Source: Daucus carota subsp. sativus
Taxonomy: Eukaryota; Streptophyta; Magnoliopsida; Apiales; Apiaceae
DNA length: 64,000 nt
Direction of reading: 5' to 3'
NCBI RefSeq assembly: GCF_001625215.2
Contig: NC_030381.2
Location: forward strand, 49,623,214 to 49,687,213
Shown: one piece after another, positions 63,630 to 64,000 of the stretch
Numbering within the stretch: the stretch's first letter is position 1
Layout: each line of letters opens with the position of its first letter
The notes under the pieces: generated by a model
Seen by the model: only the letters and a program-made list of their open reading frames with translations
Databases searched by the model: none
What the model was told of the DNA's origin: nothing
Program-made: the position numbers and the translations under genes

Positions 63630-63967
63630 CGTACAAAGTGGAGAACATTAGCTGATTGTGGTTCTTTCTCATCAAAATCGGAGAGCTTTTCCATACTAAA
63701 GGGAAATACGGGGAGGAATCGCACACCCACATAATCAATTTCTTCCGGAGGGTCTATTTCTTCTCCTGACATCAATTTCCTAACAAGGACAATCTTAAAG
63801 GATGAATAGGGTACATCTGGTGGAAAAGCACAATCTAACACAGTTGCTTGGAATTGGTAGTCACCAGAAGAGGAGGCAGCCTGAAAACTGATATTCAAAT
63901 CTGTACCAAAACAACCAAAACTCATCGCCTTCACCACTCGTACATTACCATAGCACGTACGCTTTCC
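63050..63967 (-). CDS. Cystatin-like plant protein (UPF0725/DUF626-type), copy B, exons 2-4 only
   Basis: Exons 63967-63635, 63503-63378 and 63271-63050 correspond one-to-one to exons 2-4 of copy A, with the same lengths (333, 126, 222) and splice sites, and are free of stops. Identity to copy A is very high (for example, Phe for Ile near GCIGTDLN). Exon 1 would lie beyond the window, but similarity to copy A ends at about 63990, about 23 bases upstream of exon 2. The original first exon was therefore probably not duplicated. The copy may be a 5'-truncated relic, may have captured a new first exon, or may be the ancestral copy with a different upstream arrangement. Confidence 0.7.
63583..63629. 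repeat. GT/GA compound microsatellite (unit B)
   Basis: A GT run passes into GA repeats within intron 2 of copy B, with a longer GA part than in unit A (52592-52626). Confidence 0.92.
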
Positions 63968-64000
63968 CTGATAACTGTTGTACACCGCAACAGCCCACCG

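Larger units (their letters stand above)
58205..63990. repeat. Segmental duplication, unit B
   Basis: It aligns with 47145-52992 in direct orientation. Similarity is high up to ...TACACCGCAAC at about 63990, after which the last few bases of the window differ from unit A, so the right breakpoint appears to be reached. The left edge lies in a region of repeated GCGATTGTATTTTGTAATTAAT units (58205-58265). Unit B has its own insertion or replacement at about 59430-59595. Confidence 0.92.

Noticed and set aside
1-64000. CRISPR arrays, tRNA or rRNA genes, operons, riboswitches
   Set aside because: No regular spacer-repeat arrays, tRNA-like A/B boxes with cloverleaf, rRNA blocks or bacterial gene spacing were recognised. 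A tRNAscan run would be needed to be certain about tRNAs.

Overview
This is nuclear DNA of a flowering plant. Genes are split by many short AT-rich introns, intergenic DNA is AT-rich and full of short inverted-repeat transposons, and the proteins are plant ones (monothiol glutaredoxin S17, plant-type allantoinase, RMA and AIRP2 ubiquitin ligases, an FLS2/EFR-class receptor kinase). The protein flavour suggests a dicot, probably an asterid such as an Apiaceae; this is an inference. No bacterial, organellar or CRISPR signal is seen.

Positions 1-34 kb are a conserved gene-rich block. In order they hold the 3' end of an RMA RING membrane-anchor E3 ligase (+), GRXS17 (-), a choline transporter-like gene of the CTL1/CHER1 type (+), a secreted glycine-rich protein (+), allantoinase (-), a small tetraspanin (+), a sphingolipid delta-4 desaturase (-) and an AIRP2-like RING E3 ligase (-). 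I rebuilt exon structures from splice sites and reading phase, and all give proteins of normal family length. One tetraspanin intron has the hallmarks of the minor U12 spliceosome, and one CTL1 intron uses a GC donor.

Positions 34-47 kb are accessory. They contain Stowaway-, hAT- and Harbinger-type MITEs and a tandem pair of about 600-residue coiled-coil proteins. Their N-terminal domain resembles a domain found in some plant LTR-retroelement polyproteins.

Positions 47-64 kb are dominated by a direct segmental duplication: unit A about 47145-52992 and unit B about 58205-63990, offset about 11.0 kb. Each unit carries a decayed CDKC/At1g54610-like kinase pseudogene and a cystatin-like (UPF0725/DUF626-type) gene. 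Copy A of the cystatin-like gene has four exons. In copy B the homology stops just upstream of exon 2, at the window edge. Between the units lies an LRR receptor-kinase pseudogene (At3g47570/EFR class). It carries an 8-bp near-duplication that looks like a transposon excision footprint, a 1-bp frameshift and a nonsense codon. Shared and private lesions let the decay be ordered: the kinase was already dead before the duplication.

I found no wholly new system. The most informative observations are the U12 intron, the footprint in the receptor kinase, the ordered decay inside the duplication and the paired coiled-coil genes.
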